Made by a program: the position numbers and the translations under genes
Assembly (NCBI GenBank): GCA_002696035.1
Contig: NZQV01000026.1
Span: forward strand, 310,001 to 374,000
Origin: Balneola sp.
GTDB lineage: Bacteria > Bacteroidota > Rhodothermia > Balneolales > Balneolaceae
DNA: 64,000 bases
Reading direction: 5' to 3'
Part shown: positions 15,799 through 24,280 of the stretch, one piece after another
Numbering within the stretch: position 1 is the stretch's first letter
Layout: each line of letters begins with the position of its first letter
Notes under the pieces: model-generated
What the model was told of the DNA's origin: nothing
What the model saw: only the letters and a program-made list of their open reading frames with translations
Databases searched by the model: none

Positions 15799-17499
15799 AT
15801 GCCTTTTGAGACGCTCGATTACCTAGTAGTTGCCGGATATGTTGTTTTGATGATCGTAGTAGCATGGATCGCAAAGACCCGTGGGCAGGAAACACTCGAT
15901 GATTTCTTTGCCGGCGGAAAAAACCTGCCCTGGTGGCTGGTCGGTGTTTCGATGGTGGCTACGACTTTTGCCGCTGATACGCCTCTCGCCATCACCGGAT
16001 TGGTGGCCAAGCAGGGAATAGCCGGAAACTGGTTTTGGTGGAACTGGATGATATCAGGAGTAGTAACGGTATTCATCTACGCAAAACTTTGGAAGCGCGC
16101 TGATGTACTGACCGATGTCGAATTTATTGAACTTCGATATGGAGGCAAACCCGCCAGCTTTCTCCGGGGATTCCGGGCACTTTATTTTGCTTTTCCATTC
16201 AATTGTATAATCATGGGGTGGGTTACCGTTGGAATGGCGAAAATTCTGACGGTAGTTACCGGAGCTGACCAATGGATCGCTATTCTTGTGCTATATGGCT
16301 TGATCGCGATATACATTGCCATTTCCGGGTTATGGGGAGTGATCGTAACGGATTTTGTGCAGTTTATTCTGGCGATGATAGGGACCATTGCACTTGCCTA
16401 TTTCGCGGTCGATCATGTAGGCGGACTTGCTGAACTGAAAACACAACTGTCCAATTCTGTGGGTTTTGATGTGCTCAGCTTCAACCCCTTTACCAATCCG
16501 GAAATTGCGGTGACAACTGCGCTCATTTGGGTAGGGATGAACTGGTGGGCGGCCTGGTATCCGGGAGCAGAACCGGGCGGTGGAGGCTATATCGCACAGC
16601 GTATGTTCTCCGCTAAGGACGAGAGAAATGCGGTTGGCGGAACCTTGCTGTTCAACATTCTGATGTATGCCGTACGTCCCTGGCCGTGGATCTTAGTTGG
16701 GCTTGTAGCTTTAGTTGTATTCCCAAATCTCTCCGACCCAGAAACGGGTTATCCATTGATGATGCTGGAAGTACTGCCCGTGGGGTGGATGGGTTTGCTG
16801 ATGGTGGCCTTTCTGTCTGCCTTTGTATCTACGATCTCCACGCAGTTGAACTGGGGAACCTCTTATGTGGTGAATGATTTCTACAAGCGGTTCATGAAGA
16901 CCCCGGAAGAGTTTGAGTCGAAGGAAAAAGCGCAAAAGCATTACGTTTTGGTCTCAAGAATAGCCACGTTACTGATGGCTGCTTTGGGTGTTGGCGTATC
17001 CTATTTCTTTGATACGGTTTCCGGAGGCTGGGAATTTATTCTCTCGTTAAGTGCCGGTATCGGAGGTGTGTTGATGCTACGCTGGTTCTGGTGGCGCATC
17101 AATGCCTGGAGTGAAATTACAGCCATGATCGCTGCCATGATCGGAGCGGTCTTCTCTAACCAGATGGGCTATGAATTTGCCTGGAGTATGATCTATACCA
17201 CGGCTTTCTCTACTATCGCCTGGTTGATCGCGACTTTCATCTCCAAACCGGAATCGGATGAAACGCTGAAAAAGTTTTATGCCAAAGTTCACCCCATGGG
17301 CAACTGGAAACGATTTTCGGATGGCATTCCTTCTCCGGATGGACTGATTCCTTCACTGATCAATATTGCGATGTCGCTGTTGGCTATTTTCTTTTTTCTG
17401 TATGGATTGGGACAGATCTTCTTTTTCAATATTGGAACCGGAATCGCATTTTTGATCGGCGGCTGTATTTTTGTGTGGGCCGTGGTCCGAAGAATTTAA
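15799..17499 (+). CDS. Sodium:solute symporter (SSS family)
   Basis: A 566-residue protein with about 13-14 transmembrane helices. The family start LDDFFAGGKNLPWWLVGVSM (about 34-53) leads into the ATTFAADTPLAI unwound helix. A further SSS feature is MVAFLSAFVSTISTQLNWGTSYVVNDFYKRF (about 330-360), which normally carries the second sodium site. SSS proteins import sugars, amino acids or other organic solutes using the sodium gradient, consistent with a salt-adapted host. The substrate is unclear. A REP-like palindrome separates it from the next gene. Confidence 0.9.
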   Translation: MPFETLDYLVVAGYVVLMIVVAWIAKTRGQETLDDFFAGGKNLPWWLVGVSMVATTFAADTPLAITGLVAKQGIAGNWFWWNWMISGVVTVFIYAKLWKRADVLTDVEFIELRYGGKPASFLRGFRALYFAFPFNCIIMGWVTVGMAKILTVVTGADQWIAILVLYGLIAIYIAISGLWGVIVTDFVQFILAMIGTIALAYFAVDHVGGLAELKTQLSNSVGFDVLSFNPFTNPEIAVTTALIWVGMNWWAAWYPGAEPGGGGYIAQRMFSAKDERNAVGGTLLFNILMYAVRPWPWILVGLVALVVFPNLSDPETGYPLMMLEVLPVGWMGLLMVAFLSAFVSTISTQLNWGTSYVVNDFYKRFMKTPEEFESKEKAQKHYVLVSRIATLLMAALGVGVSYFFDTVSGGWEFILSLSAGIGGVLMLRWFWWRINAWSEITAMIAAMIGAVFSNQMGYEFAWSMIYTTAFSTIAWLIATFISKPESDETLKKFYAKVHPMGNWKRFSDGIPSPDGLIPSLINIAMSLLAIFFFLYGLGQIFFFNIGTGIAFLIGGCIFVWAVVRRI

Positions 17500-17522
17500 T
17501 TGAAAATAATTACTTAGAATGT

Positions 17523-17624
17523 AGCAACCTCGCAGGGTCCGATAGGTCCTGCGAGCGTAGCAGAAGACCACGATTCTAACACCGAACGCTTCGAGGACCT
17601 GTCGGGCACTCGCAGGTTCTTCCA
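17523..17624. repeat. REP-like palindrome cluster
   Basis: CTCGCAGG (17529-17536) pairs with CCTGCGAG (17548-17555). A second related element (GGACCTGTCGGGCACTCGCAGG) ends near 17616. The two units are inverted relatives of one another. This is a typical paired intergenic palindrome; it fills the gap between the symporter and the SnoaL-like gene. Confidence 0.6.
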
Positions 17625-17644
17625 ATGAAAAAGATGAGATGATC

Positions 17645-18109
17645 ATGAAATTTAAAAAAGCGGTACAACCCGAAGACATCCCTCAACTTTTCAAAGAAGC
17701 CTGGATGAAACGCGACGCAGAAATGCTGGCTTCTCTATTTACGGAAGATGCCGAGTTTGTGAATGTGGTCGGATTGTGGTGGCACAACCGGGAAGATATT
17801 CGCGAAGCACATGCATATGGTTTTGACAAGATCTTCGGAGACTCGGACCTGGCCATAAGAGAGGTAAAGGTAAAGAACCTTTCGGGTGAGATCGCAGTAG
17901 TGCATGCCCGAATGCGACTGAAGGGACAGACTAAAAAAGGCGACGTAGAGGTTCCATCCATCCGGCAAAATATCTTTTCCTTTGTGGTGCAAAAATTTGG
18001 GGAGGACTGGAAATGTGTGTCCGCCCATAATACCGATATTGTACCCGGTGCTGAAACTAATATGATCGATAAAGAAGGTAATTTTAAATCGGTGAATTAC
18101 AGGAAGTGA
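17645..18109 (+). CDS. SnoaL-like/DUF4440 family protein (SgcJ/EcaC type)
   Basis: About 154 residues from the ATG at 17645 (a second ATG at 17639 adds two residues). The fold signature is an early helix followed by FKEAWMKRDAEMLASLFTED, then AEFVNVVGLWWHNREDIREAH, a VVHARMRLKG strand and VQKFGEDWKCVSAHNTDIVP near the end. This matches the cone-shaped NTF2-like SgcJ/EcaC group, members of which are often annotated as oxidoreductases without proof. The protein is cytoplasmic; no substrate can be inferred. No operon partner is evident. Confidence 0.8.
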   Translation: MKFKKAVQPEDIPQLFKEAWMKRDAEMLASLFTEDAEFVNVVGLWWHNREDIREAHAYGFDKIFGDSDLAIREVKVKNLSGEIAVVHARMRLKGQTKKGDVEVPSIRQNIFSFVVQKFGEDWKCVSAHNTDIVPGAETNMIDKEGNFKSVNYRK

Positions 18110-18168
18110 TCGGCTCAGCGAGCCGATGTACGTAGCCGTGTTGGTTGAATTAAGCAAATTGTGGTCCT

Positions 18169-18672
18169 ATGAATATTACTTTTAATTCCTATATCGATCA
18201 TCTGCCCAAACTAAAACTACACCATGTCACGGTTCCGGCTGAAATAGTAGAAAAGGTCGGCGGAATAGGAACTCGGCTTATGTGTTCCATCAATGGCGAA
18301 AAAGCATTTCATGGAGGAATGGTGGCATTGGGTGGCGGAGCAGCATATATCACGGTTAATAAAAAACGGATGAAAGAATATGCGGTAGAAAAGGGAGATG
18401 AAGTGGAAGTGATACTCACTGAAGATACCAGCAAATACGGAATGGAAATGCCGGAGGAACTGGAAGCTTTACTTGAACAGGATGCTGAAGGCGTCCGAAG
18501 ATTCAAAAACATCACGCCCAGACAGCAACGGTATATCATTCACTATGTAAGTCAGGTGAAAAGCAGCCAAAAGAGGATAGATCGTGCAATCATGCTTATC
18601 AACAACCTGAAGGATTTGCCGGAAGATGAGTTTGATTTCAGGAGATTATTGGGCAAGCCACCAAGAGGGTAA
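18169..18672 (+). CDS. DUF1905/YdeI-like protein
   Basis: A 167-residue protein. The N-terminal small beta barrel (DUF1905; HHVTVPAEIVEKVGG, CSINGEKAFHGGMVALGGG) is followed by an acidic linker. The C-terminal YdeI/OmpD-associated helical region is MPEELEALLEQDAEGVRRFK then ITPRQQRYIIHYVSQVKSSQKRIDRA. Proteins of this type are common in Bacteroidota, are small and cytoplasmic, and have no settled function; YdeI has been linked to polymyxin tolerance. It lies 59 nt after the SnoaL-like gene. Confidence 0.83.
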   Translation: MNITFNSYIDHLPKLKLHHVTVPAEIVEKVGGIGTRLMCSINGEKAFHGGMVALGGGAAYITVNKKRMKEYAVEKGDEVEVILTEDTSKYGMEMPEELEALLEQDAEGVRRFKNITPRQQRYIIHYVSQVKSSQKRIDRAIMLINNLKDLPEDEFDFRRLLGKPPRG

Positions 18673-18760
18673 AGGATGTACAGCAATTAATTGTTTAAGG
18701 GCCATAATTTTTTGTGAAGGTGTAGGTTAATATTTAAATAATCATGTAAAAATTATCATT

Positions 18761-19792
18761 GTGAAATTGTTTCGTTACGCTTTTCTAGTGCTATTTCTGC
18801 TATGCTCAGGGTGTGGTCTTTTATCTGATGATTCAGAACCCGAACCTGGTTCAAGAAATTATATTTGGGTTACAGAAGACGTAAACGGCCCTTTTGGTTT
18901 TATTTATGATTTTTGGGGAACAGCACATAACAGTTTATGGGTAGCAGCAAGCTCAGATCTTTGGTACTATAATGGAGAAGAATGGACTGAAGTAGAAGAA
19001 AATCAAGATTTTCACTGTGGAACATTCGAATCAATATTTGGCTTTACTAAAGATGATATATGGGTAGGATGTAACGACGGACGAATTCACCATTTTGATG
19101 GAACTTCATGGAAGCCTTCTTTCCGTTATGACAAAGAAGAATTTTACCTTTCCTCTGTAGATGGAATTTGGGGAACATCCAGCGATGATATGTATGCAAC
19201 CGGATATTTTGTTTATAAAGACACTTCCGGGATCTATAGTTTTTTGCTTCATTATGATGGCAGGCGATGGCAAGAAGTTTTAATCACAGACTTCGAAGCT
19301 CAGTTTCAAAGAGTAAGAAAAGACCATAACGTTTATTTATACGGGTTGAAGGAAGGTCCGGAACAAGGGGGAGCCACAGACTCGTTGGCAGTTTACAGCC
19401 TGGGCTTCAAGGGCTTTATCCAAGAATTTATTGAGCCAAGAAGTAGCACTTTGCGGATGAATTCTGTTGATGATAAAATATATTATGTAATAGAAAACAC
19501 CTTATACCGGTTGGATTATCCGGGCTTAACCGAAGTGATAAGCTTTCCCGAATCTACGGAGGTGTATGATATTCTCGGACGGCATAAAAATGATTTGATC
19601 TTTCCAACTAATGATGGATTGATGCACTACAACGGAAAGGATCTTGAGTACATATATGATATCGAATTAGAACTATTTAGCGGTTACAGGACCTTTGTTG
19701 TTGAAGACGAAATTTTTGTACTCATTGAAAACATAGATCAGAATGTAAGCAGGTGGGAATTGCAACGCGGAATATTAAACGCCACTGAATAA
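18761..19792 (+). CDS. Beta-propeller-like lipoprotein
   Basis: A 343-residue protein starting with GTG at 18761; the signal peptide has lipobox LCSGC (Cys18). The mature region repeats a WGT..DDxWVG pattern: FWGTAHNSLWVAASSDLWYY, IFGFTKDDIWVGCNDG and IWGTSSDDMYATGYF. This is typical of beta-propeller blades in surface lipoproteins, which often bind carbohydrates or proteins. The function is unknown. It ends opposite a convergent M14 peptidase gene, with a terminator between them. Confidence 0.75.
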   Translation: MKLFRYAFLVLFLLCSGCGLLSDDSEPEPGSRNYIWVTEDVNGPFGFIYDFWGTAHNSLWVAASSDLWYYNGEEWTEVEENQDFHCGTFESIFGFTKDDIWVGCNDGRIHHFDGTSWKPSFRYDKEEFYLSSVDGIWGTSSDDMYATGYFVYKDTSGIYSFLLHYDGRRWQEVLITDFEAQFQRVRKDHNVYLYGLKEGPEQGGATDSLAVYSLGFKGFIQEFIEPRSSTLRMNSVDDKIYYVIENTLYRLDYPGLTEVISFPESTEVYDILGRHKNDLIFPTNDGLMHYNGKDLEYIYDIELELFSGYRTFVVEDEIFVLIENIDQNVSRWELQRGILNATE

Positions 19793-19813
19793 AAAATTCA
19801 ACGTATGCTTCAA

Positions 19814-19855
19814 CAAAAAAACTCAGAACGCTTCTTTGATAAAACGTTCTGAGTT
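19814..19855 (-). terminator. Terminator between the lipoprotein and the M14 peptidase
   Basis: An 11-bp stem, AACTCAGAACG (19820-19830) and CGTTCTGAGTT (19845-19855), has a 14-nt loop. The A-run 19814-19820 becomes a T-run on the minus strand, so it ends the peptidase transcript. The hairpin is short of Ts for the plus-strand gene but may serve both. Confidence 0.85.
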
Positions 19856-19882
19856 GAATGTTCAATATTCCTTATTCGAAAT

Positions 19883-22480
19883 TCAATTCGTCGTACTTCC
19901 GCTAATGGTATGGCCAAAGAAAACCGCGTTTGCAAACAGCTTGTTGGTGCCGTACCAAAAGGCACGGAAGTTGGGGTTGTCGGTCATGGCGATCACTTTT
20001 CCGCCACCCATTCTGCTTACGACGATAGCTGCGGTTCCGCCGATCTCCTCAAGGTTATCATCCGAGATATAGCCACTTGCCAGCGGATCTTCCTCAGAAT
20101 AATACAATGGAGTAGAATACGGGTTTTCACCTTTCTCGATGAAGAGGTTTCCGTTTCTGAAAACCGTGATGTCATCATCATTGAATCCATATCCCAGCGG
20201 GTGTGTGAGGTCGAGCTTGGCGTTGAAGATAGTTCCGCCAATGTACTCGGCTCCCGAATCAGGACCTTGGTTTATATAAGGACGAACGTCCGTTTCTATA
20301 TCGGCATTTTCTGTTTCATCCTCATCCGCTCCGGCATATTCGATATTCGCAAAGCCCTGTGATTTAGCCCAGTGCAAAGCATTGCGATATACAATGAGCG
20401 TTCCGCCTTCGCTAACCCATGTCTTGAGATTCTCAGCTGCTGCATCCGACATGCTATAACCGCTGGATACGATCACATTGTAGCGATCCAGCTCAGCTCT
20501 TGCCAGTTCATCAGATTCCAAAATAGTGAGCGGCATATGGTAGCGCTGATCCATCAGGTGCCAGGTTTCTCCAACTTCATAAGAGCTTGTACCTGAACCG
20601 CCAATGATGGCTACTTTCGGGTCTTGCAGGTTTTCGAAGTTGTTACTTCCCAGGTCCATGCCGGTTGGGGTAAGTCCGGTCGGAAGTTCATAAACGGTAA
20701 TACCATCTTCTGAGGTGATTGTTTGCATCAGTTCGTGAACTTTTTCGGGATGATCCTGCACACCCATAGGAATTAGAATGGTGCCGTAATCGAAATCTTT
20801 GGCGCCATCAGCGATCACGGATTTAAATTGTCGGGATGCAACTTTGGCTCGAACACCATTGGCAAGAAGTCGATACAGGGCGCGTGGAGCATAATATTCG
20901 TCCCATTCAAAAGCATAAGCGTATTGTGCCTGATCGCCCACCAGTTCCCCTTCAAACGTTAAATTCTCAAAATCGAATTCTTCACCTAAAAGGTTATTGT
21001 TGAAAGCACGGCCATTCAGTTCCTCAAAAGGAAGGTTGAAGGCGTAAGGCATTGTCCAGGCAGACACATCATAAAACAGACTGTCGGTGAACTCGGTCCG
21101 GCGCTCAAATAAAGCAGTGATCAGCTTATACTGCTGCTGATTGGTTGGAACCAAAAAGGCTTTACCTGCTTTGAAATTGTTGTGATCTCGGGCCAGTTCG
21201 TATACATCGATCTGATTTCGGTCCAGCATTTCTGCCAGGTGCTTGGTACGGGCCTGATCCGCTTCTTCCCCAAACACATAGGCTTTGATGGAAGCGTCTT
21301 CAGCTGCATTTGCTGCTTCCTGATAGAATGCGCGTGTGTTGCCCAACAACTCCTCACGCAGACCCTGAACAGCTTCTAAGGTAGAAAGGGAAGTCACAAA
21401 CTGATTCCGAATAGTGAAGGGAAATTCCAGGATCCCGTGTACACTTTCCTGTGCGTGTCCGCGTGAACTGGCTTGCTCAAAAAGAATGCCTAGCGAGCCG
21501 TTTACATCGGGATAGGTAGATCCTTTTCCGTAATAGAAATCATCAAAGCTTTCTTCAGAGTAATACAGCGATTGGATCTGGTCGAGCGCATCAGCGTGAT
21601 ATTCTGCAATGGCTCCGGTCAGGTCTTGGTTTCTCTGCGGGGTGATGGGATGCGTTCGCGAAGGAATTCCGGGTTGAAAGAAAAAGGTAGAGTTGGTTCC
21701 CATCTCATGATGATCGGTAAGTACCTGCGGTACCCATTCGTGGAATTTAGCCACGCGGCCCTGACTTTCGGGATGTTGCATCAGCATCCAGTCACGGTTC
21801 AGATCAAACCAATAATGATTGGTACGTCCGCCCGGCCAGTTTTCATCAAACTCACGACTTTGCGGATCGGTAACCAGCACATTCTTGCTCTTGTGGATGT
21901 TCGCCCAGTGCGCAAAGCGGTTCAGCCCATCCGGATTAATTACCGGGTCTACCAAAACGATAGTGTTGTTCAGCGTTTCTTCAATTTCAGCACCTTGCGC
22001 AGCGGCGAGGTAATAGACAACGGCAAGCGAAGAGTTAGCTCCACTCGGCTCATTTCCGTGTACGCTGTAGCTCATCGTAACAACAGCAGGCATCTCACTT
22101 AAATCCAGATCGCCGGAAACGGAGGCATCGGTGAGCTTAAGATGCTCTTCCTTGATCTCCTCAATGTTGGCATGATTATCGGGCGAGGTGATGGTTAGCA
22201 TCAGCAGCGGACGGTTTTCGTAACTGCGCGCATACTCGGTGATGGTCACCCGGTCAGAGGCTTCTGCCACAGCATACATGTAATTCACCAGTTGGTCGTG
22301 GCGTACGTGCCATTCACCCAATTCTGCGCCGAGGACATCTTTTGGGGTTGGAATTTCAGCATTATAGGTAACATCATCGGGGAGGAAATAATCAAGTGTT
22401 ACCGGTTCGGGATTTAGAACCTGGGCGTGAACCATCACCCCAAAAATTAAAGAGAAAAGAGCCGTAAAGAATGCTTTCAT
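19883..22480 (-). CDS. Secreted M14 family zinc carboxypeptidase
   Basis: An 865-residue protein with a signal peptide (cleaved near residue 19). The M14 domain spans about 40-400: the zinc ligands His141/Glu144 in VHGNEPSGA, the substrate-binding DPVINPDGLNRF, WFDLNRDWM with a key arginine, and the third zinc ligand in LTDHHEMGTN (His257/258). The C-terminal third (about 610-860) contains VAIIGGSGTSSYEVGETW and VIVSSGYSMSDAAAENLKTW, resembling the class I glutamine-amidotransferase-like domain often attached to these enzymes. It probably acts in the periplasm or outside the cell on peptides. It is monocistronic, with its own terminator. Confidence 0.9.
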   Translation of the reverse strand: MKAFFTALFSLIFGVMVHAQVLNPEPVTLDYFLPDDVTYNAEIPTPKDVLGAELGEWHVRHDQLVNYMYAVAEASDRVTITEYARSYENRPLLMLTITSPDNHANIEEIKEEHLKLTDASVSGDLDLSEMPAVVTMSYSVHGNEPSGANSSLAVVYYLAAAQGAEIEETLNNTIVLVDPVINPDGLNRFAHWANIHKSKNVLVTDPQSREFDENWPGGRTNHYWFDLNRDWMLMQHPESQGRVAKFHEWVPQVLTDHHEMGTNSTFFFQPGIPSRTHPITPQRNQDLTGAIAEYHADALDQIQSLYYSEESFDDFYYGKGSTYPDVNGSLGILFEQASSRGHAQESVHGILEFPFTIRNQFVTSLSTLEAVQGLREELLGNTRAFYQEAANAAEDASIKAYVFGEEADQARTKHLAEMLDRNQIDVYELARDHNNFKAGKAFLVPTNQQQYKLITALFERRTEFTDSLFYDVSAWTMPYAFNLPFEELNGRAFNNNLLGEEFDFENLTFEGELVGDQAQYAYAFEWDEYYAPRALYRLLANGVRAKVASRQFKSVIADGAKDFDYGTILIPMGVQDHPEKVHELMQTITSEDGITVYELPTGLTPTGMDLGSNNFENLQDPKVAIIGGSGTSSYEVGETWHLMDQRYHMPLTILESDELARAELDRYNVIVSSGYSMSDAAAENLKTWVSEGGTLIVYRNALHWAKSQGFANIEYAGADEDETENADIETDVRPYINQGPDSGAEYIGGTIFNAKLDLTHPLGYGFNDDDITVFRNGNLFIEKGENPYSTPLYYSEEDPLASGYISDDNLEEIGGTAAIVVSRMGGGKVIAMTDNPNFRAFWYGTNKLFANAVFFGHTISGSTTN

Positions 22481-22961
22481 AACGTATCAGTTGGTTAATA
22501 ATAATTGCAGATATAAAATCGGATAGAATGGTAGCAGTTCAAAATGAAAAATGTTTTTAAAAAGTTCGTATTTGTGCATGGGCTTGTTAAGCTGAAGAAA
22601 ATCCACCCAGAACTCGTCTGACCACTGAAAAGAATAGTTGGTTAAGCAAGCTTTGAAATAGTAAAAGCCGGAGAAAATTGAATTCCCAAAAGAAGTGGTC
22701 CGGCGAATGGACTATCTCGGAAAGACTAATCAGCTGTAAATCTTAAGTCACTGCTCGGAATGCTGCTATTCCAGCCGCACAAATTGTAGGCTCACTGAAG
22801 ACTTAAGATATCATCGCGATGAGAACCGGAACGGAGGTGGAGTGGTTCGGTAATTATAAGATCTTGTAGTGTCAGATAATGGTCTTAGAATTTTGATAAC
22901 AGAGTGTTATACTTATGTGATTAAATAATTATGAATTCAATACAATAGTAGGGGTACTAGT
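22481..22961. other. 481-nt non-coding region carrying repeat copy A
   Basis: Upstream of both the M14 gene (minus strand) and the split membrane gene (plus strand). No gene was found. About half of it is repeat copy A; the rest is AT-rich, with no clear promoter beyond weak matches. Confidence 0.6.
22600..22817 (+). repeat. Structured direct repeat, copy A
   Basis: Two symmetrical modules are visible. First, CGTCTGACCACT (22615-22626) against AGTGGTCCGGCG (22694-22705). Second, CTTAAGTC (22742-22749) against GACTTAAG (22800-22807), enclosing a small stem TGCTGCT/AGCCGCA. Copy B at 24009-24190 has the same modules in the same order and orientation, with shared stretches such as AAAGACYAATCAGCTRTAAA. 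The pair flanks the interrupted membrane gene. It may be a non-autonomous mobile element or a structured RNA; there are no transposase genes nearby. Confidence 0.75.
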
Positions 22962-23114
22962 ATGGCATTCTCATTTCAAAAGGCGAATCAATCGTTTGAT
23001 AATTTACCATTCAAAGATCGGTTTAAAGCGGTTGGAGCATTAGTTAAAAATACGTTTAGTGTGATCGGGAAAGATGCAGACATCATAAAGCCATGGATAC
23101 GAATGGCAGTCTAA
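22962..23114 (+). pseudogene. N-terminal fragment of a nonsense-interrupted membrane protein
   Basis: ATG 22962 opens a 50-codon frame (MAFSFQKANQSFDNLPF to PWIRMAV) that ends in TAA at 23112-23114. The next codons in the same frame, AAC TTC TTA ATG, run straight into the downstream membrane-protein frame at 23124 with no frameshift. The joined product would read as an amphipathic N-terminus leading directly into the first transmembrane helix. A single base change from a tyrosine codon would explain the stop. The fragment is too short to be a gene by itself. Either the gene is decaying, or the stop is read through, or the downstream ATG restarts translation. Confidence 0.6.
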
Positions 23115-23123
23115 AACTTCTTA

Positions 23124-23963
23124 ATGGTTACGTTTTTCTTTTACGCTGTAATGAGAATCTGGGTGGAGTTACCTCTTGGCGTGTGGGCAGGTTTCCTTGC
23201 CTTTGGGATGTTCCTGTACAAACATTTCTATCACAACAGACAGGAAGTTCGGTTAAGCTGGACTGTTTATGAGACCATTATAGGTAATGACCCGTCTTAT
23301 CAGGGAGCCAAAGAATACGGTAAACAAGTGAAGTCCCAAACCCGAAAATTAGCGTGGCTGGATATTGCTATGGCACTGATGAACAAGGGAAAATTTGTAG
23401 GGGGCGGATTTATAAAAATGATCATGAATTTCATCATCTCGGGGATGCAGGAAGTTTGGGATTTGATCAACCATTACCTGTTACCGTCTGTAGCCATCGA
23501 CCGGTTAGATATTGGGGATGGGGTCAAGAAAATGAAAAAGCTCAAGGATAATGTGCCGGAAAGTTTGGTTGGGGTCTTTGGAATAGATTTTATGGGGAAA
23601 GTAGTAGGTAGAATTATGGTTCCCGTATACATTGTCCTGTTCATAGTAGCGGCTGCACTTTCTTATTTTGGGGCCGACTATATGCCCAAAACTGAAATTG
23701 ATATCGGTAATACGCCAACTGCAATTACACCCATTCCTATTATAATTGCGCTCTATTTGGGCAAAGTGTTCAGTAATATATTTGAAAGGGTCGTCACGTC
23801 GGTAAAGGTAGTGTACTTCACGGTCTTTTATACAAAGATCACTCACCCCGATTCCATTATGGAAGAGCTGAGAGGCGAGCTTACTAATTATCTGAAATTA
23901 GATGAACTTGATGAAGTGGATGATCTCGACAAACAGGAAGTCGAAGAAGTGGAGGCGGTTTAA
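23124..23963 (+). CDS. Hypothetical membrane protein (C-terminal part of the split gene)
   Basis: A 279-residue frame starting MVTFFFYAVMRIWVELPLGVW. Hydrophobic segments are at about 1-30, a possible one at about 90-115, about 150-175 (VPVYIVLFIVAAALSYFG) and 195-215 (ITPIPIIIALYLGKVF). The C-terminus is very acidic (DELDEVDDLDKQEVEEVEAV). No known family was recognised. It is in the same frame as, and 9 nt downstream of, a stop codon ending a 50-codon upstream frame, so the original protein was probably about 333 residues. The whole unit sits between two direct copies of a ~200-bp repeat, unlike its neighbours. The sequence downstream of the stop has no further disruption, which suggests recent damage or continued use. 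Confidence 0.6.
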   Translation: MVTFFFYAVMRIWVELPLGVWAGFLAFGMFLYKHFYHNRQEVRLSWTVYETIIGNDPSYQGAKEYGKQVKSQTRKLAWLDIAMALMNKGKFVGGGFIKMIMNFIISGMQEVWDLINHYLLPSVAIDRLDIGDGVKKMKKLKDNVPESLVGVFGIDFMGKVVGRIMVPVYIVLFIVAAALSYFGADYMPKTEIDIGNTPTAITPIPIIIALYLGKVFSNIFERVVTSVKVVYFTVFYTKITHPDSIMEELRGELTNYLKLDELDEVDDLDKQEVEEVEAV

Positions 23964-24280
23964 GGATAAACTCCGAGAACCAAACCTCCAGATATGAATT
24001 AAAAAAGAGAATCCAGTACGCCCTCGTCCGACCACTGAAGAAGTTTCGTAAAGTGAATTTCCAAAGAAGTGGTCCGACGATTGGATTGAATCTTAGAAAG
24101 ACCAATCAGCTATAAATCTTAAGTCACCGCTCGGAATGCGGTTTATCAACCGTGCAAATTTTGGGTACGCTGAAGACTTAAGAAATCATCGGGGAGTGAT
24201 TATAAGGCTTGATAAAAGAGGTCCGTCAAAGTTTCTTTTTTTCATTATAATCCACCCGAAAGAAAATGTAATCGTGGGAT
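23964..24280. other. 317-nt non-coding region carrying repeat copy B
   Basis: Between the split membrane gene and the Nramp-related gene. About 180 nt is repeat copy B; the last ~80 nt precede the transporter ATG at 24281 and may hold its promoter, but no good -33/-7 pair is visible. Confidence 0.6.
24009..24190 (+). repeat. Structured direct repeat, copy B
   Basis: The left module is CGTCCGACCACT (24025-24036) with AGTGGTCCGACG (24068-24079). The right module is CTTAAGTC (24118-24125) with GACTTAAG (24175-24182), enclosing a TGCGGTT/AACCG hairpin. Relative to copy A, the inner stem keeps pairing through a C-G to T-A exchange. The left module is shorter by about 35 nt. Same orientation as copy A. 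Confidence 0.75.

Noticed and set aside
22600-24190. Insertion sequence with the repeats as terminal ends
   Set aside because: The copies are direct rather than inverted, no transposase is encoded between them, and no target-site duplication is evident.
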